A program made the translations under genes and the position numbers. This document shows positions 48,242 through 59,930 of a stretch of DNA of 64,000 nucleotides, piece by piece. The notes under the pieces were generated by a model. That model did no database searches. It saw nothing but the letters and a program-made list of their open reading frames with translations, and was not told the DNA's origin. Each line of letters opens with the position of its first letter. Within the stretch, counting starts at the first letter, position 1. The stretch is from Echinostoma caproni (lineage: Eukaryota > Platyhelminthes > Trematoda > Plagiorchiida > Echinostomatidae): NCBI GenBank assembly GCA_900618425.1, contig UZAN01040285.1, positions 18,132 through 82,131 of the forward strand. Direction: 5' to 3'.

Positions 48242-51200
48242 CTATCGGAAAATGATGACACTCTTGCACTCACACACACACGCACAAAGGAGAGATTTAT
48301 TCTGTGAACATAATGCGCTCAATGTGTGATTGATACACTTTCTATGTGAACTCGATTTGTTCTTTTTTTACTTTCATTTTTTTTGTTTGTTTCCTAACAG
48401 CCTATTTACCATGACGTGGAAAACAATTTGAAAACATGTGTTTGTCTCAATTTGTTTTGTTTGTGTGATGATATTCTGTTGTGGAGTACAGCCATGATAA
48501 AGCGATATCGGTAACGGAGCACACAGTTTCCATTGTCCTAGTTACCAAACAGAGCTGATGGGTTTCCTGTATCGTTTTTCTACAGTTCAGAACGCTGAAA
48601 ACAATCAACACATTTTATTTCACGCTATCCATATGCACGAATTACTCACTGAGATGTCGACATCAAGTTAGGTCAAGTATGGGATTTGGTACACGTACAT
48701 GGTTTAGTGTACAGCGACTGTATCAACATTGGTAAGGACTGGTAAAGATTACGTCCAATAATACAGATGTGACTTACTTTAAATCGGTTCTGAGTTATAC
48801 AAAAAATGGACAACGTTTGATACATCCGACGGTCAATGCTAATTGGCACGGGATGAGGATGTTTGATATAGAAACATTTTTGCTCAAGAATCTGTGCAGT
48901 GTTTGACCATTAAAGACCACGCGGAAAAATGTTTTTCGAAGCGTTGATTGCGAGAGGATTGGCAACGGAAAGATAAATTATGGATGGTGTTTACGTCATC
49001 CGATTGTGAGTAAATGACCATGGTAAGACCAGTGTTCTCACAAAACCTGTCTGGGCCCAAAAACAGTGGAGTTTGGGAAATGGATCAAAAACGTCCCGGC
49101 TGTTGAAAAAATTTGGGATTGAACCTCATCCAGTATTAGTCATCCGCTGACAATATACAAGGGACGAAAAGTCTCACATACACTTATTGATGAAGTTATT
49201 GGACTTAGTTAGATGTGTGGCATCTGCTGTAAGTAGCCATGGTCCTTTGAAATCCCTGAATCAGGCAACACGACGCTCTTAGATGTAATCAAACAGACAT
49301 CTGATCTTTCGAACCACATAGCTTACCCCACAGGGGTGTGTGAGTTGATAAGCTCAAAACGAGGTGTTGCAGGATGGTTGTTCCATATTCACTAATGTAC
49401 CACAACAATAGACATAGGTATATATACCACAATCTCAGTTAAATGGGGCAATTCATAGACATAAGGGAGGAATAGTCATGGACTGGCGAGTGGAATCACC
49501 ATTAGCAGGTACCTTCTTGTCTAAATTAGAAAGTGGATCGAAGTCCATAGAAAAATCCACTTTCTTCAAGCCATTTGGGGATGACAACATGCACTGACAA
49601 TAATTTGTCGAGGAGTTTTAGTAGACCTCTTCCGGAAGCAGAGTGAACACTTTAAAGACAGCCTATAGAAGGTCTCGCATTTCCGAACGCACTCTTGTCA
49701 CAACACGCAGACGACTCCATTCGAATGCGCGCTGCTTCCCGCAGCACTTGTTGCACACGACAATACTGATATTTGACTTGTATAAACATCTGCAACTTGG
49801 ATCTACTTATTATATTGTTTTAATGTAACCGTAGAAGTGGCCACAACGCATTGACAGACATCAATTATCTAGTATTCCGCGCTTCTTTTCTGATGTAAGA
49901 CAGCTTTGGTCGCATAAAACGTTCTTGGTAGTTTAACTTTTACTCTTTCTTGTATACTTTTAAGCTAGTACGCTTCCCTGTTTCAGATTAGATGGTCCTT
50001 GATTTCACGGTGTTCAACCATTTAAGGGCTGGAACAAATGAAATTAGCTTAAATAGATCACGTGGTTTTCCTTCATGGTTAGTAGAAATTTCACTCGGCA
50101 GCATATAACGAGTCTTCTTTCTCTAGACTATGGCTTCATGTGTGCTTTATTCTGATCCCACCAATATGATGTTGTGAACACGTTTTCGTTAATGCCCAGA
50201 AATGTGCTAAAGGACCGTTGTAAGTATGTGATGAAATCGACTCTGCTTAGTGCACAAAGCAGCGTCGGTACGAGACAGAGTCACAGACTGCAACATAGCT
50301 CTTTAATCTATACCCCGTCGTGAACAATCTTATGTATTTTGAATTACATAACCGATGTTCTAGTTATCTGAAAGTCACTTTCTCAATTCGATCTTCCCAA
50401 TTGTTTGAATCCGACTATCATCTCTATTTCGAATGGACCGAGTTAACTGAACTTCAATCGAGAACAATGAGAGAGCGTGTATCCAAAAACTGTTCTGCAC
50501 AGTCAGACAGATTAATAAACAACAAGAATGAAACAATGTGCTTGGTTTCTTTTAGTTGTACCACGAAAATAAATTGATGCTGTCCGATAAATGGTACACT
50601 CACACATAGCTGTATAGCACGTGACTAGGAATACTTGATTATTACTTGGATTAAAGAAATGTCGGCCTGTGGTACTTTAGTTTGCTTGCATCGTTCCCTT
50701 TGACTAGATATAGCGTAGTGATTGATTATCTCTTCAGGGCTCTGCTACTGTCGTTAACCTTAATCAGGATAGAATCAAACTCAACAGGAGAACGAAACAG
50801 GCAAGCGTATCCGGTAAGCCAAAGCAACTCAGGTACAATCCGAGTACCTCCCGATTGGTAATGGTTTCCCCTGAGAGTAACCACATGAATTCTCTTACGA
50901 TATTTCCTGTCATCGTTCGACCAGTGCACTAATAAATACTCACTCATATACGTATAAGCCAGTCTGATCTGCCTGAGGATGTCAAGTATTTTCTGGCCTA
51001 AACATTAGTTTGATCAAAGACCAATTTTCCCCCATAACTAAGTAAATGATACCTGATGCGTATAGAAACATGGTGATCTGACAAACGATACCAGGTCTAG
51101 TCAAAACGAATGCCAACAGGGTCGCACTGGCTTAACGGTAGCATTGAAAAGCTCTAATGTATTGAATGAGCCTAGTGAGGTCAAACCCCAAACAACAAAA

Positions 51201-51487
51201 AGTGGGAATATCAGCACACACACACACACGCACACAAACAGAGCCGAAACATTCCTACATAAGAAACACTTACCTAACGTGATGGATGAACATAAGTGGT
51301 GCGTGATCTTCATTCAGACGGTGAGATTTATCCCGTAAAGTAAAGATTGATCCCATGAAAATACAGCCCGAAAATAATTATCGGCGTTTGGAAAATCAAT
51401 GTATTGATTGATAAACGTACTTCATTTATGCGGTCTAAAATAATCAAGTTAACTAGTAAAACACACCCTTAGTACCGCTCTTTTCAG
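48242..51487. other. no gene recognised between cystatin-family loci
   Basis: Short CA-rich run near 48270-48290. The ORF 50320-50577 is open but unassigned. No retroelement motifs seen. Confidence 0.45.
51214..51238 (+). repeat. CA microsatellite
   Basis: Short CA dinucleotide run (cacacacacacacacg) of about 12 units. Confidence 0.8.
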
Positions 51488-51764
51488 TGGCTAAAATACC
51501 AATATTGTTGCTGCTTATTTTATCTATTCCCTTTGATTGTCGAGGCGGAGTTAAACCAAGTGTGAATCGTTGTTTTCGTATGATCAGTGAGTTGTTAACT
51601 ACTGGAATGTTGTTCAGACGCTTAAAGTTATTTCACGGAATGTCAACCAAGTGCAGATGAGGGCTGACTTGCTCAAATTCAAAATCCCCCGAATGGATAA
51701 AGTGGTGATTACAGATCCGAGGACACTGGACAAGCGTTTCATCCGTGTTGACAATCTTCAGTAA
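51488..51764 (+). pseudogene. possible cystatin-family relative with lost ATG and shifted frame
   Basis: Immediately after ctcttttcag (51481-51487) comes a hydrophobic leader reading AKIPILLLLILSIPFDC and then RGGVKPSVNRC, which resembles GGYTKPRC of the 12.5-kb gene. There is no ATG: the frame needs an A before TG at the splice site. A gtgagttg donor at 51587 and a tgttcag acceptor ending at 51617 would make a 31-bp intron. The following frame is open for 48 codons (TLKVISRNVNQVQ...) and loosely resembles exon 2 (ALKVSLPQFDT), but has no Q-x-V-x-G loop, and the splice puts exon 1 one base out of frame with it. Best read as a decayed copy; chance resemblance is not excluded. Confidence 0.3.
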
Positions 51765-51774
51765 TGTGTACTGA

Positions 51775-51860
51775 TTTTATGTTCCTTCCGGGAATCGAAC
51801 GGAAAACTCTTCGGGTTGGGAGCTGAAACCTTTACCCATAAGCCTCGAGGCGACACAAAA
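51775..51860 (-). repeat. tRNA-like SINE head
   Basis: Minus strand: TCGCCTCGAGGCTTATGGGT and CCGTTCGATTCCCGG (good B box). No conserved body was recognised next to it. It lies just downstream of the 51.5-kb relic. Confidence 0.5.
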
Positions 51861-52557
51861 CATGTTGGGCCATACGGCTACTTGAATTTAATATTTTTGA
51901 AATTATCTTTCGTAATCGGTTTGTATTTACAGAGATGATGTTTTGAGTTTGGCTATTCTGTATGGCTCTCATTCCAACGCGAGCAAATCTATTCACACTG
52001 GGAGGATCAAAGAATTTCCAAAGAACTGGGACTCGCAGCAGAAAAATAGTACACCTGCCCAGCAGTCTGTAACAACAGGTAGAGTGAAAACGAGGGGGAA
52101 AAATAGAAATTCACAGAGGGCNCATATTTCCAATCACTTGAAGGTTTGATCTTCCAGTAGTCTATTGAGTGAATTCCACGAAGAAACGACCAATCAATTT
52201 CTCAACATGAAGGTTACAAACATTCGCATGTTATTCCGTGAGATGATCCATTTTACAAAAGAACTGATGTGTTCTGCGCTGCATGAATGGATCAATCACA
52301 CATAACCTCCGTTGGTTNCACATGGTATCAAAGGAACTGGATCGCCTAACGGCATCTCAGGTGCAAGGGATCACATTGAGAAGCTTGCGCACAACGCCTA
52401 AACAGTCTTGCAGATCAAGTGTGGTTTCATTAGCAGATGTTGAAGAACGAAACGAGTACTCTCCTAACACCGTCCTCCTCGTCACGCACACAAAAACCAA
52501 CAAATACACACATACCTAATGTGCAAGCTTCGTGTGTCACATTTTCCTTAAGTCAGA

Positions 52558-52777
52558 ATGACCATTCTATTAATATTGTTATACATGTTAGAACATGTTG
52601 CCAGTCTTCAGGGAGACTCAGGCAACCATTAAGAAAATATGGATCGTATATCGGTATTGATATTACATGTGCAAAGAATCTATATTGAACCCTCGTCAAG
52701 TGACTGGAATTTATCATCGGGACCAGTGTATTGGCAAATCACATTTAAATATGACGGGTTTATTGATCGGACCCTCG
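52558..52777 (+). pseudogene. signal-peptide ORF with in-frame stop, possible family relic
   Basis: ATG at 52558 lies one base after an agtcag acceptor, as in the 12.5-kb gene. It encodes MTILLILLYMLEHVASLQ, a signal peptide, then GDSGNH and TAA. The same frame stays open for 49 further codons up to a good donor (gtaaga) at 52778. The GDS after the leader matches GDSITGGYT of the 12.5-kb gene, but nothing downstream matches the cystatin core. Its position is 4.8 kb after the 47.76-kb gene and 4.2 kb before the 56.7-kb gene, fitting a tandem spacing. Confidence 0.28.
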
Positions 52778-53959
52778 GGTAAGAAATATTATCGCCAAAC
52801 CACAATAATTAACAGTGGCTCATCAAAATCACAATGTCAAGAGTTAATTCGGTATTGGCTAGTCCATATCGCCGCTTTCGTAATCACACATAAGCACAAA
52901 GATATTCATCAGTTTGTATTTATTCCCTTGAACGCCACATGCGTCTTCACAAAGCGATTTTGGTAGAAGAATAGTAACTGCAACATCCCGGTAAGCTCCA
53001 CAATGTGTCAACAAATATCACTGAAGTTGTTCAATCCTTTCAATCGTGTTTTTTGTATGTAAGCAAAGTAATTTTTACTCAATATATGTATATTTAAGGT
53101 CATTTGTAGAATATCGACAATGTATCGCAGACTCTTGGAATTCTATATTGGAAACATGCTCAAAGTGAACATAGTACTGCGTTTGTCGGCAGTTATACTA
53201 AAGGGGTTTACTTTTTGACAAAGTTATGGGACAATAACGAAATATGGAAGAAATTTGATTTGAGCATGATTAAATCAAGTTTCTTTTCAAGTTTTCATCA
53301 TTTTGGCTTTAAGAACCGATGTAAATCATCGACCTGATGTAGGTACATTTGGGAGTACTGTAAGATCTTGCGCTTTCCTGCAATCTCAGTCTACAATGAG
53401 GAGGTCAAAAACAGGGGTTTTGACAATGTACCCATGGTCGTTTCACTACATCAGTACATTTATTCAGCGAGACATCCAAGTGTGAGACGAAGAGAAGAAC
53501 GCTAATAACAATGGACAATACGATACAACAGCACAAATAGGGGATCATCAATACAGAAAGAATACAAATGTCACGAGATGTTAACATTACGTTTAATACA
53601 TTCAATCGGTGACTTGATGATCATAAAAACGATTTAATTGAGGAACAATGAAATTTAGTTGTTCACAAAAGTTTTCTTTCCGGGCTCCTCCGACAATTGC
53701 GTTGCTGCATTCGTAGCTCTCGTCTTGTGTAACCGTATTGTGATCTTCGAAAATCAACTACCGCTGTGATATCCAGTTCAAATGTATCGGTACGACAGAT
53801 GGTAAGAAAGGTTTTCATTGGGAGTTCCAGCTTTCTACCACTGTAAACCGTTCAGTTTGTTTTATACCGATAATGGTCAACCAACCGGTCTGTCGGTCTC
53901 AACCTACCTAAAGTGAGAAGCACCTGAGTTTTTCTCGGGTTTCCGGTCAATCTGGCAAG

Positions 53960-54165
53960 TATTTTTCAATTTAAGTGAGCCGTGTATTATCCAAGAGGTT
54001 AAGTTCACCAAATTTTCGATCCGGAGAACGTGTGTTAGAATCCCAATATCAATACCTAACTTTCCCCCATTCTGTGTTGTATCGCAGTCTTTGGATCAGT
54101 TGGTGAATTCCTCATCGCTGAAACTTGCATTTCATCTGTCCAATAAAAGGAAGTAAAACGAGAGA
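53960..54165 (+). repeat. tRNA-derived SINE, same family as 3.7 kb
   Basis: A-box-like TATCCAAGAGGTTAAG and B-box-like GTGTTAGAATCCC, followed by a body containing TTCTGTGTTGTATCGCAGTC and ending near ccaataaaaggaagtaaaac. Confidence 0.55.
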
Positions 54166-54367
54166 AAAATGAAAAAAATGAGCACAAAGTATCCTCAAAC
54201 ATTTTTCTATTCAATCAATCATCTCAATAGGTCAATGGTTTCAGATTTCCGTATCACAAATTTCCCCTCCCAATAATAGTGAACGGTTTATATTTTATGC
54301 GGCATTATTCTTTCATTATATCTACTTAGTTTTACTTCGTACTGATAGTTGTATAAACAACTTTCAG

Positions 54368-54558
54368 TGAACTGGGAAGCTGTCAATCAAAGCACTTTCT
54401 TGAGGTCCAAGAAAAAAGTGAACACCGCTGATGGAGTTCGAGAGAGTGACCAGAGAGAGTTCATCACCATCACTTGGCCCCGGAAAAAAGCAGCCCTCAG
54501 ACACATTGCTTCACTCTTCCTAAAACTTGCGCAAAAGGTTCCCAATCCCAAAAAATGA
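54368..54558 (+). CDS. probable terminal exon of an unidentified basic protein
   Basis: After acaactttcag the frame runs 63 codons to TGA at 54558. The segment includes NWEAVNQSTFLRSKKKV, SDQREFITITWPRKKAAL and HIASLFLKLAQKVPNPKK. The composition is basic and hydrophilic with an amphipathic helix near the end, and it is clean of stops in only this frame. The upstream exon should lie on the plus strand to the left. I do not recognise the family, and it does not match the cystatin exons. Confidence 0.4.
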
Positions 54559-56729
54559 ATTTGGTCCTGTGTTTTCACACCGGTAGTCTGGGATATTCCA
54601 ATGAGGCCAAACCCAAATGTAATTTTACGTGATATTCTCTTTTGTTAGTCGGAAGGAAACAGTCGAAATTCTCTGACTCTCAGATAAGTTTTTCTGTACA
54701 TTGATTTCCTCTTTGGAGTTCATATGCTGCTCAAAATAGCAAGGTTATCCCGTGTGCAATCGGAATGTGACAGTCGGGGCAAGGCGTGCAATGATTTTTC
54801 TGAGGATTTTGGTGTTTTAAGGTGAACTGTAAAGAGGACGGACGAGTAGATCGGTTTCAAAGTGACAAAAACAGACATGAATTAGAAGACCGGGCAGACG
54901 GAAATTAGCACATATCACGGTGCAAAGAGACACTCCTGAGGCCGCTTGCCGGTTGCCCAATCGCAATTCAATCGAATATTTGCAGCCTGAGAGAATAGAA
55001 CGTTACATGTGGTAATAGAAATCTCCAGGAGCTTTGAAAACTGCTTTGAGCCCGGGATTCCATATGATACAAACACACGGATGACAGTAATAGCATTATC
55101 CGACTGGAATATCTTCAAAGTTGGAGGTTGGAAGTTGGTAAAGATGGTACATGTAAATCTCCCGGTAGTACTGAAATTACATGAATTATACACATCCATT
55201 TCTTCATCCGCTACGGTTGTTTTCAATTGGTTTTAAAAAGTAGCATCATACTGGTAAACAAGAGCAATCAGGAAAGTCTCAAAACACTACTCATTTAGAG
55301 GATTCATGAGGGCGAATTCACTGGACGATAAATTTATCGGACGTCCCTCATATACCCAATATTTTTGCTTGCCTTTCCTCAAAATGGGAAATATATGAGA
55401 CGATCAATTAACTACGCTGTCATATGAAATGCCGAATTTCAGATCAAAACTATTTACTGTGCGCTTAGCAAGGCATAACACACAAACAAACCATTCATTT
55501 GTCAGAAAATCGACTATTGCGGTCTGAGGAGTAGTCAAAAGACAATTCGATGAGAACCGGAATGATTGGACTCAGATGCACAGAAGCACGGGAAGCACTA
55601 ATTGGATTTTAAGCAGTAGCCCCCAGTTACATTCATACCAACGTTAACCCTCAACAGAAATTCAACGAGTCAAATGCGCCTTGAAAACGAATGGACCGTC
55701 GGCAAAAGCGAACGAAGTCGGACAAAAGCGGTTTGATTGACCTGGTCTCGCGTAGCACCTGGTTCATGTCGATTTTCAATGATTTGATCGAAGTTAGCGG
55801 GAAAAATGCACATATTTCAGTAACTTAAAACTAATGAAGATCCCTCGGATACTAGAATATCAGAAGAGAACATAGTATTTTCAGTCCATCATTGCTGGAT
55901 TGCAGTGATGACTCGAGGTACCTCCTCAGCCAGTTGCCAATTTTATATGTGTGCACCTAAAAGACTCTACCACGTATTTTCCTAGGCCGGAATAGGTTTT
56001 AGTTCCACAGCTCATCAGCATATTGGAAAGCAGCATTGCCCACAAACTAGTTTCCAGTAATCTGTGTGATGAAGGCAAGCCATCGTCTCATGTGGAGCCA
56101 AAATCCAAACTCAACTTGCTGCCCACATTTGCAAGGAGTTCAGTTTTAATCCGCTAAAACATGAACGAATAAGCAAAGTTATGCGACAATGGGTAGATCT
56201 TAACCATTGACTCATCACAGAACCTGTAAGAAGTTCGTTGAGAAACTTGGAAACATAAGTTACAAATAGTCTGTCCACAAAAACCACCTACATCTGCGAC
56301 CCTCTTGTTATACTCGCTTAACGATCAGTGGCCAGCATCACAGTCCACAGTCGTACACGGTTAACGGATTGAATTGATTGCGCTTGGATGACCCGAACCG
56401 CGTACCCCTCTGATGAAGTGAGAACCATGGAACATCACATGTGTCACAAGACAGACAATCGATTCCTGAGCCACTTGACGAGAATCATGGATTAAACCAG
56501 TTTTGTACCCGATTGATCCGAACGATGGACGTGAATGAACTGTACACAAGCAGTGCAGTCACATTATGCCCGCCCATTTCCAAACACAGAGCCGTCATTC
56601 CAAATTTGTGCTTGCAACCAAATATTTGTGTATTTTTTACATATATTTAAATTTGAAATGCAAAGATTGAAGCTACAGACTTTGCGCACGCATTCAAACG
56701 TTTTTTTCGCCTTGTAACTTTTCAGCACA
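54559..56729. other. no gene recognised
   Basis: AT-rich sequence leading into the pyrimidine-rich acceptor of the 56.7-kb gene. No known element was seen. Confidence 0.45.
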
Positions 56730-57165
56730 ATGTTATCTTTTCAGTTTGGATGCTATATAGTTTTATTCTGTTATTCCGTGTGCTGTTGCTGTGGCGATAC
56801 GTTATTTGGTGAATATACCGTGGATGCTGACCTACGAGATATCATATTTGATGAGTACAAACCGGAGGTAAAATGCTTTTTTGTTTATAAGCTACCGATC
56901 ATAGATTCTACAAGCTTTCAGTGAATACGGTATCGTATTACAAGAGTCGGACATTGAAATCATCAGCGTTACGAAACAAAATGTGATTGGGACAAATTAC
57001 AGATTTACTGTAACTTAAGTGTTTTTGTTTCAAATAATCCAATTTCGTAACTTATAGATTGAAGCGAACGACGGTCAGTGTTGGGAGATTACAGCGTTTG
57101 AGACGCTCCCAGAGGACGGGTCCGAAGTGACAGTGTATCCGCCGGTATCTGTGCCCTGTACCTAA
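56730..57165 (+). CDS. secreted cystatin-like protein, three exons, 116 aa
   Basis: Exons are 56730-56867 (46 codons), 56905-57009 (35 codons) and 57058-57165 (35 codons plus stop), with phase-0 introns of 37 and 48 bp. The first 21 residues or so are a hydrophobic, Cys-rich signal peptide. LFGEYTVDADL follows, matching the G-x-Y-T motif of its relatives. Exon 2 begins ILQAFSEYGIVLQ and ends SVTKQNVIGTNYRFT, a near-textbook cystatin loop (Q-N-V-I-G followed by T-N-Y). Exon 3 begins IEANDGQCWEITAFETLP and ends VPCT; the two Cys are 26 residues apart. The long inter-disulfide loop of type 2 cystatins is absent, so the core is stefin-sized, yet it is secreted. The start is chosen because a ttttcag acceptor ends four bases upstream. 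No AATAAA was seen close after the stop. Confidence 0.9.
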
Positions 57166-58218
57166 CTTTCTGAATTACTACTACTTTGCAGAGTACATGT
57201 GACTTGTTTTCTGCATCCCCTGTCCGCTTGTGAAATTACCGCTTGGATCGTCGCATCGGAGTATCCAGTGCAACCATTTGTTTGTACCACTTGATCATGG
57301 AAGCGTGGAAACTGTATAAACTTGCAAAGCTTTTATCAAAACACCCCAAACGGGAATAACCTTCCAATTCAATCTTTTTCGTGAAATTAATAGAATTTCT
57401 TCGAGTTGCATGAATATCGCAACAAATGCTCGTTTCGTTTGTCAACATACTCGTGGAATTCGAGGACTTGGTAATTTCAATTGCATGATGGTCAGAAAAG
57501 TGGTTACCTCGATAATAAGTAATGTATCTGATTATATGATGTACTATATCTCTGCTGACACATTGATTGCATTCTTCGCAGTATTCCCGATGACTTAAGG
57601 CCTACCCGAATGGTTTTTTATGTCAACTTTCTGGCAACCATTCTCCATTCGGTCTAAGGTGATGCGGTATACTATATGTAATGTGGTTCGTCGGTAACCA
57701 CAGGGTTTGGAATCTTTTAAAGACCTATGGTGATCTTTTCAAATTCCTTTGGATGATCCAATTTTATCCGGAAGTATAGTTACGAACGCTTAGTGACTGC
57801 CTGCAAAACCACCTATACGAACCAATCACGTTTACACCGGTCACATCAAACACAAATTTCGTTCCATGCGATGAAAACAGTGTTCTTAATAAAAGAATCA
57901 ATCGTACGCGAATGTATTAAATTTACCTTTGGATCAAATGATGAGGCCTTGATAATAACCATATCGTTTGTTTTCTGCACAGTTTTACTTTCCATTCAAT
58001 GCGGAGACGGTTCTTTTCGTACTATCCGCAGGAAACTCAGCATATGCAGATCATGTGACGGGACCACGACCTTGAGATACTGTGTCTCCAGTCATTTTGT
58101 ATCACAGAGAAGGAGCCTTGCAGTTTGTTTAAAAACTAGGGGTACAGAAGTGGTTTAAAAATACGAAAACAAAACTTTCGCCAATTGTAGAATTAGAGGG
58201 AAGTAAGAGGAAATTCGG

Positions 58219-58425
58219 ATGATGAAATCATGGTTTTTCGCAGCTTTTTTTCATGTGGTTTGCAGTTTCCTTTTCACTGATGTATCGAGTTCAGCGGAGG
58301 AGCAGGAGCTTCTTTGTTTCTCAGTCTTCTTTAGATTCTGTGAGCATACTAATTATTTTCATCATCATAATCATCCATGTACAGCGTATTACAGTGCAAC
58401 AAACTTCACTGATCATCACTCATAA
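58219..58425 (+). CDS. small secreted-type ORF, unknown
   Basis: ATG ATG at 58219 is followed by a hydrophobic leader (MMKSWFFAAFFHVVCSFLF) and SSSAEEQELLC. The last third overlaps an ATC-rich repeat also present at 35.46 kb, so the true gene, if any, ends earlier by splicing. No family match. Confidence 0.2.
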   Translation: MMKSWFFAAFFHVVCSFLFTDVSSSAEEQELLCFSVFFRFCEHTNYFHHHNHPCTAYYSATNFTDHHS

Positions 58426-58569
58426 TGCATGTAAGATAAGAGAGAATGTATACGAAGAATAGAAAATGGGCCTATTTTAGGGACAGAAAAAGAAAGCAAA
58501 CCTCTAAGGTCAACAAACATAGAGCACAGTCCAACTGCGCATACAAAATATTTCCAGTATTCCGGTCTT

Positions 58570-59215
58570 ATAAGAAGTGACGGCAAGATTGCTACTGCTG
58601 TCAGTTTGCATCTATGACCTACAGTGTCCCCAACCTTCCGGTTATGGAGTCTTTTAGACCCCACCCCGTAAGACGAGAGACATCCACTCTACCTAACCGC
58701 TCTGTGCATTTCTTTATACCTCATCTCCACATCATCTGCTGGCCTTCACGTGGCTTTCTTTATTCTGGAACAGTCACTGCAAATAAAATGCGCTGCGTTA
58801 AGCGACCGTCGGACATACGCATAACGTGCACAAACCAACGGAGACTATTGAGCTCAATTCGATGCGATAGTGAGTTCTTGTTCGATGTATTCCCAAACAC
58901 CCGACGAATTACTTCAAAGTTATTAATCCGCTCACTCCATTCCATTTGGGCCAAAATACGTAAGCGTCGATTGTAGAAAACCACTAGGCGATGGATACCT
59001 TCTATCCGCATATTCAAGGTCTCACAACCGTAAAGCAAAACTGATTGTACAGTGGTGCAGTATACGCGACTTTTCAACTTCAATGAAACGTCACGTCGGC
59101 GCCACAGGTGTTTGAGTCTTACGTACGCTGCTCGAGCCTTAGAAATGCGGGCAGTTATTTCCTTTTCTGCGCCACCGTCGTTGGTCACGCAGTTACCCAG
59201 ATACCCATGGGTTCA
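58570..59215 (-). mobile_element. RTE-type LINE C-terminal domain
   Basis: Reading minus from 59215: HGYLGNCVTNDGGAEKEI, ARISKARAAYVRLKHLWRRR, SRVYCTTVQSVLLYGCETLN, RRLRILAQMEWSERINNFEV and LRWFVHVMRMSDGRL, then after one stop a decayed tail to about 58570. The order YLG..D-G-G..EI-x-x-RI..A..LW..R..VLLYG-x-ETW..R..H-x-x-RM matches the RTE (SR2-like) C-terminus. The ORF 59188-58760 is intact (142 codons) but lacks the RT core. It is 5'-truncated. Confidence 0.92.
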
Positions 59216-59744
59216 GTAAAGCCTTTCAAAAATCAATGATTTCACCCCCAACAAGTTATATAAACCACCGCTTGTTAATTGCAGCCATACCGATCGGTCA
59301 AGTCTATCAAATGGTGACCAACAGCTCATAAGAGATCCTTTATTGGCTGTTTGTCGATATGAACTACTGCGGAGAATCAAGCATGTACTAACACGAATCG
59401 CATATAGTGTCGTCAGGCCACAGTTATTCGAGTGTTCTACTCGTACTTTGCAATCGAACTATCATTCCTGATCAGCTTACGAACTAGGCCGTAGCAAGAC
59501 GGGTGATCTCGAATATAGCTATCAGTTTCTCATTACATACAAAATGAAACAAATAAGAATAATAACGAATTAAAGTGTCGAACATGAGAATGTAGCATTT
59601 AGGGTTTACTGGTAGAAACACGATGATGAACTGGAACTTTGTAGTCTTCACCGAACCAAATAACCGAAATTAACTTCCTTGGGTTATCTAATCCTCCGAG
59701 CTAACCCCAGCCAAACAGCTACGTATTACAGTTTCAGGACACTG

Positions 59745-59930
59745 AACCGTGGGCCAATAGTTTGGACCAATCAAACTCCATGTGGTTAAAAAAAGACAGG
59801 TAAGACGAGGATCACACGACCGATGATTGGCTAATGTTTGATTAACCAATCATATTTGTTGATTACATGTTATTTGGTTTCACTCAATAAAGAAACTTCT
59901 GCCTCTCAGGCCTTCTTTATACTTCTTGAT
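59745..59930 (+). repeat. possible LTR-like segment
   Basis: Has ccaatcaaac, gattggctaa and ccaatcatat, then caataaagaaacttctgcct and caggcctt. Same layout as 34.49-34.72 kb. Weakly supported. Confidence 0.22.

Noticed and set aside
57793..58158. 121-codon plus ORF with an internal hydrophobic stretch and QCGDGS
   Set aside because: The stretch resembles a family leader, but the start codon is not next to it and no cystatin motif follows.
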